Of a stretch of 37,502 nucleotides of DNA, positions 13,135 through 20,956 are shown piece by piece. The stretch is from a virus: IMG/VR virus record IMGVR_UViG_3300043436_001419, positions 1 to 37,502 of that record; one strand, written 5' to 3'. Position numbers and translations under genes: made by a program. Each line of letters starts with the position of its first letter. The stretch's first letter is position 1. The notes below the pieces were generated by a model. It was not told the DNA's origin, ran no database searches, and was given only the letters and a program-made list of their open reading frames with translations.

Positions 13135-13945
13135 CTATTGTTACCCTACTATGTGATAATTCAACCCAATATCCACCAATTTCCGATGGGTTAAATCCTT
13201 TTTCAACTTCCCATCCATTTGCCTTATATCCTTGTTTCCAACAACCTGTACGGATATGGTATACCTTATGCAAATTTACATCATATACGTTACTGCTAGT
13301 TATCTTTTCTATCGTAGAATGAACGCAATATTGTGTATGTGTGTGTCCTAACCATATTAAATCAGCACCCTCAACATATGTACTCATCCTGTTATGTTCA
13401 ATAATACCTTTTGTAACCCTAGCATTACCACCGCTACCATGATGCATTTTAATATAAAAAGAAGCGGCACAACCTGATATATTGAATGATATTACTACCC
13501 AACCTTGATAGCCTGTGTGTTGTGTGTTACTGCCACCTTCTTTGCGTAACATATAACATAATCTTTCAAGTGGATTTGTTTCATAGTTCTTTGTGATAGC
13601 AGTTTCGTGGTTGCCATCTGCCATTACTAATATGTTTTTAGCGTATGGCTTCAAGAATTCGTAGGCATCTTCAATTACAAGGTCAAAATAGTTATCTCCT
13701 AGATATTCCTTTCTTATAGCACCCTTCATATGCCTTCTGTCGCTTTTACTTTGCATCATATCAAAGAAATCGCCATTAACTAGAATGATAGCATTTTTTT
13801 CAAGTGCTTTGTCAAGTGTGCTTTTTAGTAGTTCCCTTTCACAACTTTTGCTATCAAAGTGTACATCTGATAATAGAAGTAGTGTTACATCTTTTGTTCT
13901 AACATCAATTTTCGTGATATTGTTACCTAGTTTATTAATAACCAT
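13088..13945 (-). CDS. Calcineurin-like metallophosphoesterase
   Basis: A 285-residue protein with the full two-metal signature: SDVHFD (26-31), NGDFFDM (57-63), DGNHET, KMHHGSG and LGHTHTQY. It resembles phage DNA-repair-exonuclease/phosphoesterase proteins that hydrolyse phosphodiesters or nucleotides. It is placed at the end of the lysis cassette and overlaps the spanin gene by 19 bp, so it is expressed late or at the late/early junction. Substrate unknown; counter-defence against cyclic-nucleotide signalling is possible but unsupported. Confidence 0.85.
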   Translation of the reverse strand: MVINKLGNNITKIDVRTKDVTLLLLSDVHFDSKSCERELLKSTLDKALEKNAIILVNGDFFDMMQSKSDRRHMKGAIRKEYLGDNYFDLVIEDAYEFLKPYAKNILVMADGNHETAITKNYETNPLERLCYMLRKEGGSNTQHTGYQGWVVISFNISGCAASFYIKMHHGSGGNARVTKGIIEHNRMSTYVEGADLIWLGHTHTQYCVHSTIEKITSSNVYDVNLHKVYHIRTGCWKQGYKANGWEVEKGFNPSEIGGYWVELSHSRVTIDGKRKTEIQTKVYST

Positions 13946-14391
13946 CTTTTAAGCGTAATCTTTAAGACCCATAATAAAATAATTATTACTAAAATTATTA
14001 GTAATGTGTTCCTTTGATTTGTTCTGTTTTTTATAGTTTCTTGTAATTTCTTATTATCAGCATTCACTTTTGCCAATTTTTGACTCATATCTTTCATTTG
14101 TAAGTCAAATAATGCACTTTTCGCTGTATTTTCTTGATACACAATTTTCTCTTTTGATTTTGTAATCTTTGGTACTTTGATAGGTGGACAGATTGTGTCC
14201 TTATAAACTATATCTCCTTTTATATAGAATGGAACTTTAATGCTATCGCCTTTGATATATTCATAGGTTGTATCAATCTTTTCAATAATGATAGTGCTAT
14301 CCTTCACAGGATATTTTTCAGCACATATCTTTGCTATTTTTTTTTCAGAAGCACAACTAACAAACAATAAAAGTATTAACAGGTATCTCAT
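13927..14391 (-). CDS. Probable unimolecular spanin (lipoprotein with C-terminal anchor)
   Basis: With the start at the ATG of MRYLLILLLFVSCASE, the protein has a lipoprotein signal with cysteine at 13 (LFVSC), a beta-rich periplasmic part (TTYEYIKGDSIKVPFYI), a coiled coil (LQMKDMSQKLAKVNADNKKL) and a C-terminal membrane span (TLLIILVIIILLWVL) with a basic tip. An outer-membrane lipid anchor plus an inner-membrane anchor in one chain is the definition of a u-spanin, which fuses the two membranes at the last step of lysis. Its position right after the holin-like and endolysin genes supports this. It also tells us the host is Gram-negative. A longer non-ATG-supported frame to 14454 would spoil the signal peptide. 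Confidence 0.75.
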   Translation of the reverse strand: MRYLLILLLFVSCASEKKIAKICAEKYPVKDSTIIIEKIDTTYEYIKGDSIKVPFYIKGDIVYKDTICPPIKVPKITKSKEKIVYQENTAKSALFDLQMKDMSQKLAKVNADNKKLQETIKNRTNQRNTLLIILVIIILLWVLKITLKRWLLIN

Positions 14392-14458
14392 ATTTTCCCG
14401 AATGATTGATATTGCTGACATTTGTCGTATAAATAACAAAACTCTTTCCACCATTTTT

Positions 14459-14647
14459 TCATTTCATAAACTTTTTAAGGCTAGTGATAATCGTATCAGG
14501 ACTGAAAACCAGAACTAGACCAACTGCTATACCAAACGAAGCATCCGACCATTGTATTTCCTTGATGAATACACTCGTTATAGAAGCGACTATAATTATC
14601 ATCCCTAGTAATGTTGTTTTCCATTCCTTGTAGTTTTTTATTTTCAT
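14459..14647 (-). CDS. Small two-span membrane protein, probable holin
   Basis: A 62-residue protein with hydrophobic segments at about 11-28 and 38-49, a charged N-terminus MKIKNYKEWK and a basic end LKKFMK. Size, topology and position between endolysin (4-bp overlap) and spanin fit a class II holin that opens the inner membrane. Confidence 0.65.
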   Translation of the reverse strand: MKIKNYKEWKTTLLGMIIIVASITSVFIKEIQWSDASFGIAVGLVLVFSPDTIITSLKKFMK

Positions 14648-15129
14648 ATCAATACATAGTTATTTTTATCAACTTTACCCTTATTATACATATCTAACAG
14701 GGTTCTAACACTATATCCAAATGTTTTTTCAAAATGTGGAGCATCAACAAATTTCCAATCGCCACCCCAAGTCCAACCATATTGTTTGAAAATAGTAACT
14801 ACTTCAATCCAATCAGGTTTACCATCTCCATCAAAATCTTTTTTAGTTTCCCAACTAGCATTTTTACCATCAATCAAAACAATATCAAGTGCCAATCCGT
14901 AATTATGATAACTCATGCCACCTTTTGCATTAGTTACAATTTTGCCTTTGGTTGTTCTACCCTGTGCAAATAAAGAATCCTGTTCTGCAAATGTCCTCAA
15001 CGTATGAGAAAATCTACAAAATGCTTTACCTGTTAATGCTGCTGATATTTGAAAATAAATATCTCTAACTTCTTCACGAAGTTTAGGATGCATCAGTGCT
15101 ATCCTGTCTATTGTTTTTTCGTCTATCAT
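14644..15129 (-). CDS. Endolysin, M15-type L-alanyl-D-glutamate peptidase
   Basis: A 161-residue VanY/M15 peptidase with zinc ligands H75 (SYHNYGLALDI), D82 and H132 (DAPHFE), plus the GWTWGGDWK motif. It cleaves the peptide stem of peptidoglycan. Residues 98-109 (DFDGDGKPDWIE) form a perfect EF-hand calcium loop (D1, D3, D5, G6, D9, E12), as in the calcium-dependent endolysin of phage T5. No signal peptide, so it needs a holin, and the 62-residue membrane protein gene overlaps its 3' end. Confidence 0.92.
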   Translation of the reverse strand: MIDEKTIDRIALMHPKLREEVRDIYFQISAALTGKAFCRFSHTLRTFAEQDSLFAQGRTTKGKIVTNAKGGMSYHNYGLALDIVLIDGKNASWETKKDFDGDGKPDWIEVVTIFKQYGWTWGGDWKFVDAPHFEKTFGYSVRTLLDMYNKGKVDKNNYVLI

Positions 15130-15301
15130 AATTTTGCTTTTCGTTTTTAATTTTATACACTAAATACACGATAGATAGAATTGAAATTATCCAAGTGAAA
15201 ACTATATTCACTAATTCAACTCCCATCAGTTGCATAGCATTAAAGAAAATCGCACCTAGTGTTGATGGCACTCCTAATTCATCTCGTTCAAACATTGTCA
15301 T
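15083..15301 (-). CDS. Single-span membrane protein in lysis cassette
   Basis: A 72-residue protein with one strong membrane span (VNIVFTWIISILSIVYLVY, about 31-49) and a charged C-terminus (KNEKQNYDRRKNNRQ). It overlaps the endolysin gene by 47 bp. It could be the holin, with the 62-residue protein as antiholin, or vice versa. Confidence 0.6.
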   Translation of the reverse strand: MTMFERDELGVPSTLGAIFFNAMQLMGVELVNIVFTWIISILSIVYLVYKIKNEKQNYDRRKNNRQDSTDAS

Positions 15302-15311
15302 TGTGGTATTA

Positions 15312-15743
15312 TTAAGTTGGGAATTGACATAAATTTAAAGGGGTAGGGTCTATGATTTCAACACTAGCAGAAACACCTGCCGTAAAATCATCAAACCTTT
15401 CTTGAAAGAACTCTATATTTATATTTTGATTTACATTGAAGCCGTATGTGTTATCTAATTTTAATTTAGATATAACATCAATAGCAACTTGTAATTGGTC
15501 GCTTTGTAATTGTAGCCTATTGGATTTATCTTCTGCTAACAGGTCTGCGAATACTAATAATAATCTGTAACGCATTGTGCCTGTTACATAACTAGATGGT
15601 TGAGTAACAACCCATAATACAGGATATTCTATTTCACCGCCATTATCAACGTAGTCATAGATATCACCCTCTCCGAATGTTTTTAGCATTGGATGGCTTT
15701 GTTGTATTGCTTTTATTTTTGCTATCAGGTTGCTTAAACTCAT
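15312..15743 (-). CDS. Probable tail terminator / tail completion protein
   Basis: A 143-residue protein with an N-terminal helix, then EYPVLWVVTQPSSYV and MRYRLLLVFADLLAED, a pattern I associate with gpU-like tail terminator proteins of phages of Bacteroidota. It follows the connector gene in the head-to-tail joining region, which agrees. Assignment is by context and shape, not by a diagnostic motif. Confidence 0.5.
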   Translation of the reverse strand: MSLSNLIAKIKAIQQSHPMLKTFGEGDIYDYVDNGGEIEYPVLWVVTQPSSYVTGTMRYRLLLVFADLLAEDKSNRLQLQSDQLQVAIDVISKLKLDNTYGFNVNQNINIEFFQERFDDFTAGVSASVEIIDPTPLNLCQFPT

Positions 15744-15795
15744 CTTTCTTTTTTAAATAATCTTTTAGTTTTTTTTCATTTTTGGTATATGCCAT
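15664..15795 (-). CDS. Possible small lysine-rich protein, 43 aa
   Basis: An ATG frame starts 2 bp after the connector stop and encodes MAYTKNEKKLKDYLKKKDEF and a basic tail ending NIRRG. It overlaps the tail terminator gene by 80 bp in another frame, more than usual here, so it may be chance. The close spacing to the upstream gene is the only argument for it. Confidence 0.3.
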   Translation of the reverse strand: MAYTKNEKKLKDYLKKKDEFKQPDSKNKSNTTKPSNAKNIRRG

Positions 15796-15797
15796 TT

Positions 15798-16391
15798 CTA
15801 ATATGGTTTTTTATAACGATTACCTTGATACCTTTCGCTATATGGTCGTGTGTCCTCTAACTCTCCATTACCTAAATTGATAGCCACCCTATATTGATTG
15901 CTGATTGGCCATATTGCAGTTATATCACTTCCTGGATTTAAGTATTCAGGATATGTTTCACTATTCGCAGTAAGATAATTAATTGTTCGTTCAGCATACC
16001 ATTCTGCGTAACCTTGATAATATTTGCTAATACTTTGTAATTCAGCAAATGTAGGTTGCTCACTATTCTCACTTGTTTTCTTTAAAACACCTTTGTTCAC
16101 AAATTTATATTGCATAGCCATTGGCAACTCGCCTAATACATAGTTGAACAATGTGTCAGTCAAATAACTATCCAATAAAGTTTTGTATTTAGCGTTACCA
16201 ACCAAAGTAATATCGCCTGTGCTAATTAAATCTAATATCTTATTGTATAACGCACTACCAACCAAAGGATGTATAAATCTATCCTGTGTCATTTTGATAA
16301 TTTGCGTAAGATTTTTAAGGTCTATATTATTTGAAGCAATCGTAAAATCTTTAAAAGATTGCTCACTAATCATTAAAATATTTGCACTCAT
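15798..16391 (-). CDS. Head-tail connector protein (DUF6712-like)
   Basis: A 197-residue helical protein: TQIIKMTQDRFIHPLVGSAL (about 28-47), YKTLLDSYLTDTLFNYVLGEL and YYQGYAEWYAERTINYL. This helical pattern is that of the gp6/gp15-like adaptor family found directly after portal genes. It would form the ring beneath the portal. It overlaps the portal stop by 4 bp. Confidence 0.7.
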   Translation of the reverse strand: MSANILMISEQSFKDFTIASNNIDLKNLTQIIKMTQDRFIHPLVGSALYNKILDLISTGDITLVGNAKYKTLLDSYLTDTLFNYVLGELPMAMQYKFVNKGVLKKTSENSEQPTFAELQSISKYYQGYAEWYAERTINYLTANSETYPEYLNPGSDITAIWPISNQYRVAINLGNGELEDTRPYSERYQGNRYKKPY

Positions 16392-18376
16392 CGTGAAGTT
16401 TTTTCAATTACAACATTTCGTTTCCATTCGTGTCTGCAATATGGAGTTGTTACACCTGTATCTGGGTTTGTGTACCATCCACCGCATAATTGAAACACAG
16501 AATACCCTAATTGGTCGCTGATATTTTGTATTTCTTCTCTTGTAAAATATAACTTACCACCATAAAGTTTTTGACACAATGGTCTGCTCTGTGATAATGG
16601 CTTCGGTACATTAGGCCTTTCCTCATAACTATATAAAATCTTGTAAGAAGTGATAGGAGTTAATTTCCTAATCGCCGAATCACCAATTTTAGTTACTGAC
16701 CTTGTAATTGTACCATCTCTGCTAATTTTTTCTTTAATAACCCCATCATCTAACAAAGTATTCAACCTGTCTGTTACAACACTTTTGCTTACACCTGCCT
16801 TTTTTGCAATATCTTCTATTGTTGCATTTGGATTACCTTTGATAGCAGCCACAATGTTTTCTTGTACTGCGTTCAATGTGTATTCAGCAAAATCTTGGTT
16901 TCTAGTGAACTCATCCATATCGCTAAAAAACATTCTGTCTTGTTGTAATTGGATATAGTTTTCTTGTGGTAAACCTTTGCCTTCAAATAATGCTAGTATT
17001 TCGTGGTCATTTTTAGTATGGCTACATGAAATCGCCATTGTTTCTGTTGGAACAGGTGTAACAACCGCTTGTTCTTGTACTTGTGGAGTTAATCCAACTA
17101 AACTTCTCAACTCATCTTGGTTCATATTTTCTAACACTTTCTGTAATAGTGTAGGATTCAATGAATTAAGTGAATTAATAAGGTTTTGACTAGCATCAGT
17201 TTCTTGTTTTTCAATCATTGGTAAACTTAACTTCTCTCTAATTTCATCCTGTGTCATATTTTGACTAATGATAGCCTCACCGAATTGGAATGAAATAGGT
17301 TCAGTTTTGTTTAAAAGCATTTCAGCCGTAATATCATTGAAAGAATATAGATAGTTGATAACTTGTTCTATCTCCTTTTGCTTGGCATTGATGTATGTAT
17401 TTTGAAATAACTCACTAGCCTCACGTAATTCTGCCCTTCCACCTAATTGGCCTTCTGTTTTGATACCGAATAGCATAGGACTTGTAACCTTATGACCGCT
17501 AAATATCTCTTGTTGCACACTTTTGTTCAATAGGTCAAAGTGCTTGTCAAGTTCAGTACCGCTTAAATCAATTATAGATGGCTCATTTTCCTTGCTATCG
17601 TTGAAGGCTAACATAAACTTACCCGCATTCTTTGAGCCGCTAAATTTGTCTTTAAATAGTTTTTCAATCCTGTTTTCTTCTTCCTCACTAACCCTACCAC
17701 CATTAAGGTTTATAAGTTTAGAACTGAACATTCCATTGTTGATACTATTCAAATGGTATTCGCCTATACAAATATCAAGTTCTATATAAGAAATAGCACC
17801 ACGATAGTCAGGAAGCGAATAAATATTACAACCTGCTCTATATTCCTTAAAATATAGAATTTGACTGCCTTTTCTATTGTTTTCATCAAACTTTGGATAT
17901 TCTAGATAGTTCGGTCTAGGGTTTACCTGTCCATTTTTAATCCAATCATCAGCCACGAAATATGAATTATTGATAGAATTAGTTCTAACCTTGTAATAAT
18001 CCAAATGATATAGTTCAGCAATCTCTCCTGTGCCTTTGCTCCAAATAACTTGTAAGTAGTAACCACCGAATATAGATAAGTCAGTAGCCATTTTTTTAGT
18101 CAAGTCAGTTAGGCTTTCCCCTTTGGTATTAACCTTATCAACAACAGAATAGGCTTTCGCCTTTGCCATTTCATCTTCGGACTTAACTTCCCATCCATTA
18201 CCGCAGATATAATCCACCTTGCCTGTAATGATTGCATTGTGTTTAGCACTATTGTTGTATAAACGCAATAAATAATCTGGATAATCGTTTTTTTCTCCGT
18301 AATAAATCCAATCCTTGCCCTTCACTTCTTTATAAACTGGCAATGGCACTTGGTCAAACTTTAAGAATTTAATCAT
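16388..18376 (-). CDS. Portal protein with C-terminal winged-helix and CRHEW extension
   Basis: A 662-residue protein. Residues 1-390 are portal-like: YGEKNDYPDYLLRLYNNSAK, VDYICGNGW, IWSKGTGEIAELYHLDYYKV and the clip/stem region GIKTEGQLGGRAELREA. After a linker (391-500) comes a winged-helix domain at about 502-575 (NIVAAIKGNPNATIEDIAKK, then AGVSKSVVTDRLNTLLDDGV) and a terminal cysteine/histidine domain at 598-655 (LCQKLYGG, CGGWY, YCRHEWKRN). The CRHEW ending is like the end of Mu-F-type head morphogenesis proteins, so the gene may combine portal and head-completion functions. The winged helix is unusual in a portal. No stop or frameshift separates the parts. Confidence 0.82.
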   Translation of the reverse strand: MIKFLKFDQVPLPVYKEVKGKDWIYYGEKNDYPDYLLRLYNNSAKHNAIITGKVDYICGNGWEVKSEDEMAKAKAYSVVDKVNTKGESLTDLTKKMATDLSIFGGYYLQVIWSKGTGEIAELYHLDYYKVRTNSINNSYFVADDWIKNGQVNPRPNYLEYPKFDENNRKGSQILYFKEYRAGCNIYSLPDYRGAISYIELDICIGEYHLNSINNGMFSSKLINLNGGRVSEEEENRIEKLFKDKFSGSKNAGKFMLAFNDSKENEPSIIDLSGTELDKHFDLLNKSVQQEIFSGHKVTSPMLFGIKTEGQLGGRAELREASELFQNTYINAKQKEIEQVINYLYSFNDITAEMLLNKTEPISFQFGEAIISQNMTQDEIREKLSLPMIEKQETDASQNLINSLNSLNPTLLQKVLENMNQDELRSLVGLTPQVQEQAVVTPVPTETMAISCSHTKNDHEILALFEGKGLPQENYIQLQQDRMFFSDMDEFTRNQDFAEYTLNAVQENIVAAIKGNPNATIEDIAKKAGVSKSVVTDRLNTLLDDGVIKEKISRDGTITRSVTKIGDSAIRKLTPITSYKILYSYEERPNVPKPLSQSRPLCQKLYGGKLYFTREEIQNISDQLGYSVFQLCGGWYTNPDTGVTTPYCRHEWKRNVVIEKTSR

Positions 18377-18729
18377 ACTGTATATGTTTTATATGAGCCA
18401 TTATACCCATTGTATCTAATGACATCTGTATCACTTAAATTGGTATCTACTAATTCAAATTTACCTGTTGCTATAATCGTTGCACCGCTTCCTGCTTGTG
18501 TAACATAATATCTCCAAAACCCTATTGTCTTTGTATTGAACGCAGTATTCAATACTTGGAACTTTGAATATCTTGTTTTAAAGGCACTAACATCTGTCAA
18601 AGTCAAACTGACCTGTTCGTTAGTCACTTCGTTTACAAATAATATGGTATAGGAATCACTTGAAGTTAATCTTTTGTCCTGTAAACTCAAATATATGTAC
18701 CCTGTAACATTTTTTGTAAGTCTAATCAT
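18373..18729 (-). CDS. Hypothetical virion-associated protein, 118 aa
   Basis: Start set at the ATG of MIRLTKNVTGYIYLSLQDKR; a longer frame to 18828 would run across the terminator hairpin. A beta-rich protein (YTILFVNEVTNEQVSLTL, TIGFWRYYVTQAGSG), perhaps a small Ig-like or decoration-type fold. It sits between the tail tube candidate and the portal and couples to the portal (ATGA). Function unknown. Confidence 0.65.
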   Translation of the reverse strand: MIRLTKNVTGYIYLSLQDKRLTSSDSYTILFVNEVTNEQVSLTLTDVSAFKTRYSKFQVLNTAFNTKTIGFWRYYVTQAGSGATIIATGKFELVDTNLSDTDVIRYNGYNGSYKTYTV

Positions 18730-18760
18730 AATAGTAAATATAATAAATAAGTACTTGTAT

Positions 18761-18785
18761 AAAAAAAGGCACCCAAAAGAGTGCC
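18761..18785 (-). terminator. Rho-independent terminator
   Basis: Minus strand GGCACTC-TTTT-GGGTGCC followed by TTTTTTT: a 7-bp stem (one G-U), 4-nt loop and seven T. It is the clearest terminator in the window, placed after the probable tail tube gene. It would keep capsid and tube mRNA levels above those for the portal. Confidence 0.85.
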
Positions 18786-18820
18786 TAATTTCAAAAAACC
18801 ATATGTAAACAAACCAAATC

Positions 18821-19324
18821 CTAAACAATAGGTATAGCCGCAGTTACTTTCGGTGCTAATTCTTTCTCATTTCCTGTGAAAGTTAGTGTATAACCACTTC
18901 TGTCACCGAATGCAGTACCTGTCGCACTACCGCCACCTGTCAAATCCAAACCATACGCAACTCCCAAGAACCAATTATCTCCGTTGTTATCTGTTGCGAT
19001 TACTGCTAATCTATTTTTAGCCAAAAGCAAGATTTCATTTCTAGTGTTTACTTGCAATTTATTTAGAATTACTTCTAATGTTTGAGTGTAGAATACTGTA
19101 CCATTCTGTACATTGGTATTTACTGCTTCTGCAAAGTTAGAACTTTCTTTTACAAGTTCATATTTGTAGAATTTTTTACCTACATCCATAGTCAAAGTAG
19201 TAACTACACCACTCGCCTGAGTGACAGTCCCTAAATCTTCCCATGGAGCGAAGTAAACGGCAGTTAAACCTCCTACGCTATCTTTACAATCAAGGGTGTA
19301 ACCTTGTGTTAATGCACATGCCAT
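18821..19324 (-). CDS. Probable major tail tube protein
   Basis: A 167-residue beta-rich protein beginning MACALTQGYTLDCKDSVGG, a start I recall from phage structural proteins of Bacteroidota coded just after the capsid. Contains YKYELVKESSNFAEAVNTN and a C-terminal strand pair (GYTLTFTGNEKELAPKV). It is isolated between two hairpin terminators after the capsid gene, as expected for an abundant virion protein. Tail tube is the best guess; a head decoration protein is the alternative. Confidence 0.5.
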   Translation of the reverse strand: MACALTQGYTLDCKDSVGGLTAVYFAPWEDLGTVTQASGVVTTLTMDVGKKFYKYELVKESSNFAEAVNTNVQNGTVFYTQTLEVILNKLQVNTRNEILLLAKNRLAVIATDNNGDNWFLGVAYGLDLTGGGSATGTAFGDRSGYTLTFTGNEKELAPKVTAAIPIV

Positions 19325-19347
19325 ATTGATAAATTTATTTAGTTAAA

Positions 19348-19369
19348 GGGTGGAGTTTTATCCCCACCC
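19348..19369 (-). terminator. Hairpin after major capsid gene
   Basis: Minus strand GGGTGGGG-ATAAAA-CTCCACCC, an 8-bp stem (one G-U) then TTTAACT. The U-tract is poor, so it may attenuate or protect the 3' end of capsid mRNA rather than fully terminate. Confidence 0.6.
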
Positions 19370-19382
19370 ATATTTTTTTCTA

Positions 19383-20333
19383 CTATGCTGATTTCTTCCA
19401 GAATACAATCTCATCTGTGAATGCCACTTGACAACCTAATTTGAATTCTACTACGAATCTCATTTCGTCTGCCTCTTTTGCATAGAACAACTCAAACTTA
19501 TCTTGCTCATTCAACATATCTGTACCCAAGTACATATTGCTCATACAGATACCAACCATATAGTCAGTTCCGTTCAAACCATTCACACCAATCAATTTGA
19601 TGTTTGTACCTGCAATTACAATCTCCATATTTGCAGCATCAACAGAGTAGTGGAACAAGTTAGCCTCACGAAGTGCTACTACATATTCGCGGAATGTATC
19701 GTTACCACAGAAGATAACAAAATCATCCTTATCCAAAAGAGCAGCAGGGATTGACAAGAAAATGTCATCAAGTGCTTGTCTTACGTTAGATTTAGTCAAA
19801 GTAGTCAAAGCACTTACGTTTCCGTTGATTGGGTCGCCCGCACCACCGAAACCAAGAGCATTGATAATAGTTGCAAAACCATTGAATTTGTTCAATTGAC
19901 CATTAACACTAGTCGTGTCGCCTTGCCAAATCGCAGTTTCAAGAGCCGCACCAATTCTTTGAACTTTTTGATTAGTGAAATCAGTTGCGTATGCCATATA
20001 ATCATAAGTAGAACCAACTCTTAAAGCCTTTTGAGTATACTTCGCTTCAAAAGTTTTAGGGCAGATAGCCTCTTGTACTTTGATTTTACCTACTGTAATT
20101 TGTCTTTGTGTGATAGTAGTTGTACCACTAGCATTAAATCCGCAAGTTCCACCCGCTTGGAATACCGCATCGGTAGTCAATACGTTGATAGTTTCTGCTG
20201 ATTTGATACCTACTTGTACATTACCTTTCGCTTCAATCAAAGAAGCAGTTTTCGCACTGAAAATAGCAGCCGCAGTTAGTTGCTGGGCATTTTCTTCTAC
20301 GTAGTTCGTAAGTGCTGTTAAATCTAATGCCAT
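19383..20333 (-). CDS. Major capsid protein (HK97 fold)
   Basis: A 316-residue protein with an N-terminal helical arm, a QRQITVGKIKVQEAICPK strand-rich segment, a spine-type helix region (NVRQALDDIFLSIPAALLDK) and an end FKLGCQVAFTDEIVFWK typical of capsid proteins of phages of Bacteroidota. It lies directly after scaffold and protease genes. Size is near the mature HK97 core; the scaffold is a separate gene. Confidence 0.85.
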   Translation of the reverse strand: MALDLTALTNYVEENAQQLTAAAIFSAKTASLIEAKGNVQVGIKSAETINVLTTDAVFQAGGTCGFNASGTTTITQRQITVGKIKVQEAICPKTFEAKYTQKALRVGSTYDYMAYATDFTNQKVQRIGAALETAIWQGDTTSVNGQLNKFNGFATIINALGFGGAGDPINGNVSALTTLTKSNVRQALDDIFLSIPAALLDKDDFVIFCGNDTFREYVVALREANLFHYSVDAANMEIVIAGTNIKLIGVNGLNGTDYMVGICMSNMYLGTDMLNEQDKFELFYAKEADEMRFVVEFKLGCQVAFTDEIVFWKKSA

Positions 20334-20334
20334 A

Positions 20335-20934
20335 TTATTTTGTTTTTAAATTTTGAAATACTTGTTGTAATTTATTAAATTGTTGTTGTTTAGCGTCTTT
20401 AACTTCTTTATAAAAAGTATTAGGCTTTTGAATTGGGTCAGCCGATGGTTCAGTTGCCAAAGTTTCCAAAACTTGTGCAGACAATTTGATTGCCTCACTC
20501 ATTTTTTCTTCTTTATTACCCATTTCCTCTAATTTTTTAGCCATTTCCTCAACTTTCTTTTCAAGTGCTGCATATTTTTCTTCCATAGCAGACATTTGCT
20601 CGTCAATCTTTGGCTTTTCATCTTCGGCAGGAGCATCTTCTTTTGCAGCCTCAACCTCAACTTCTACTTTTGGTTCGCTTTCAGCCTTTTTAACTTCTGC
20701 GATTTTACCTTCTTCAACCACAACGATTACCTCGCCTGATTCAAGTTTGTGTTCGCCAACAGGTGCAGGCATATTCGCCCCATCTTGACCAACCACATAG
20801 ATTTCGCCACTCTCTAAATCGTATTTGACAGCAGTTCCATCTTCCAATTTGCCATCTGTTAAGGCAAACTTTTGTTTACTATTCTCTGTGAATAGCAAAT
20901 TTTTGATTTCTTGTAATGCTTCTTTTGCGTTCAT
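20335..20934 (-). CDS. Scaffold-like protein
   Basis: A 199-residue protein: an N-terminal helix and beta part (GEIYVVGQDGANMPAPVGEH), a glutamate/alanine/proline-rich stretch, and a long coiled coil (EEKYAALEKKVEEMAKKL) ending in a basic C-terminus (FNKLQQVFQNLKTK). Acidic, coiled-coil, with a basic tail and placed between protease and capsid genes: the classic scaffold profile. One base separates it from the capsid gene. Confidence 0.75.
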   Translation of the reverse strand: MNAKEALQEIKNLLFTENSKQKFALTDGKLEDGTAVKYDLESGEIYVVGQDGANMPAPVGEHKLESGEVIVVVEEGKIAEVKKAESEPKVEVEVEAAKEDAPAEDEKPKIDEQMSAMEEKYAALEKKVEEMAKKLEEMGNKEEKMSEAIKLSAQVLETLATEPSADPIQKPNTFYKEVKDAKQQQFNKLQQVFQNLKTK

Positions 20935-20956
20935 AATTGTAAATATTAAATTTTAA

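Noticed and set aside
18730-18828. N-terminal extension of the 118-residue protein
   Set aside because: It would cross a strong terminator hairpin, and its residues are an atypical aromatic-rich string.
20335-20934. Programmed fusion of scaffold and protease
   Set aside because: The genes are separated by 22 bp with clear stop and ATG and show no slippery site.
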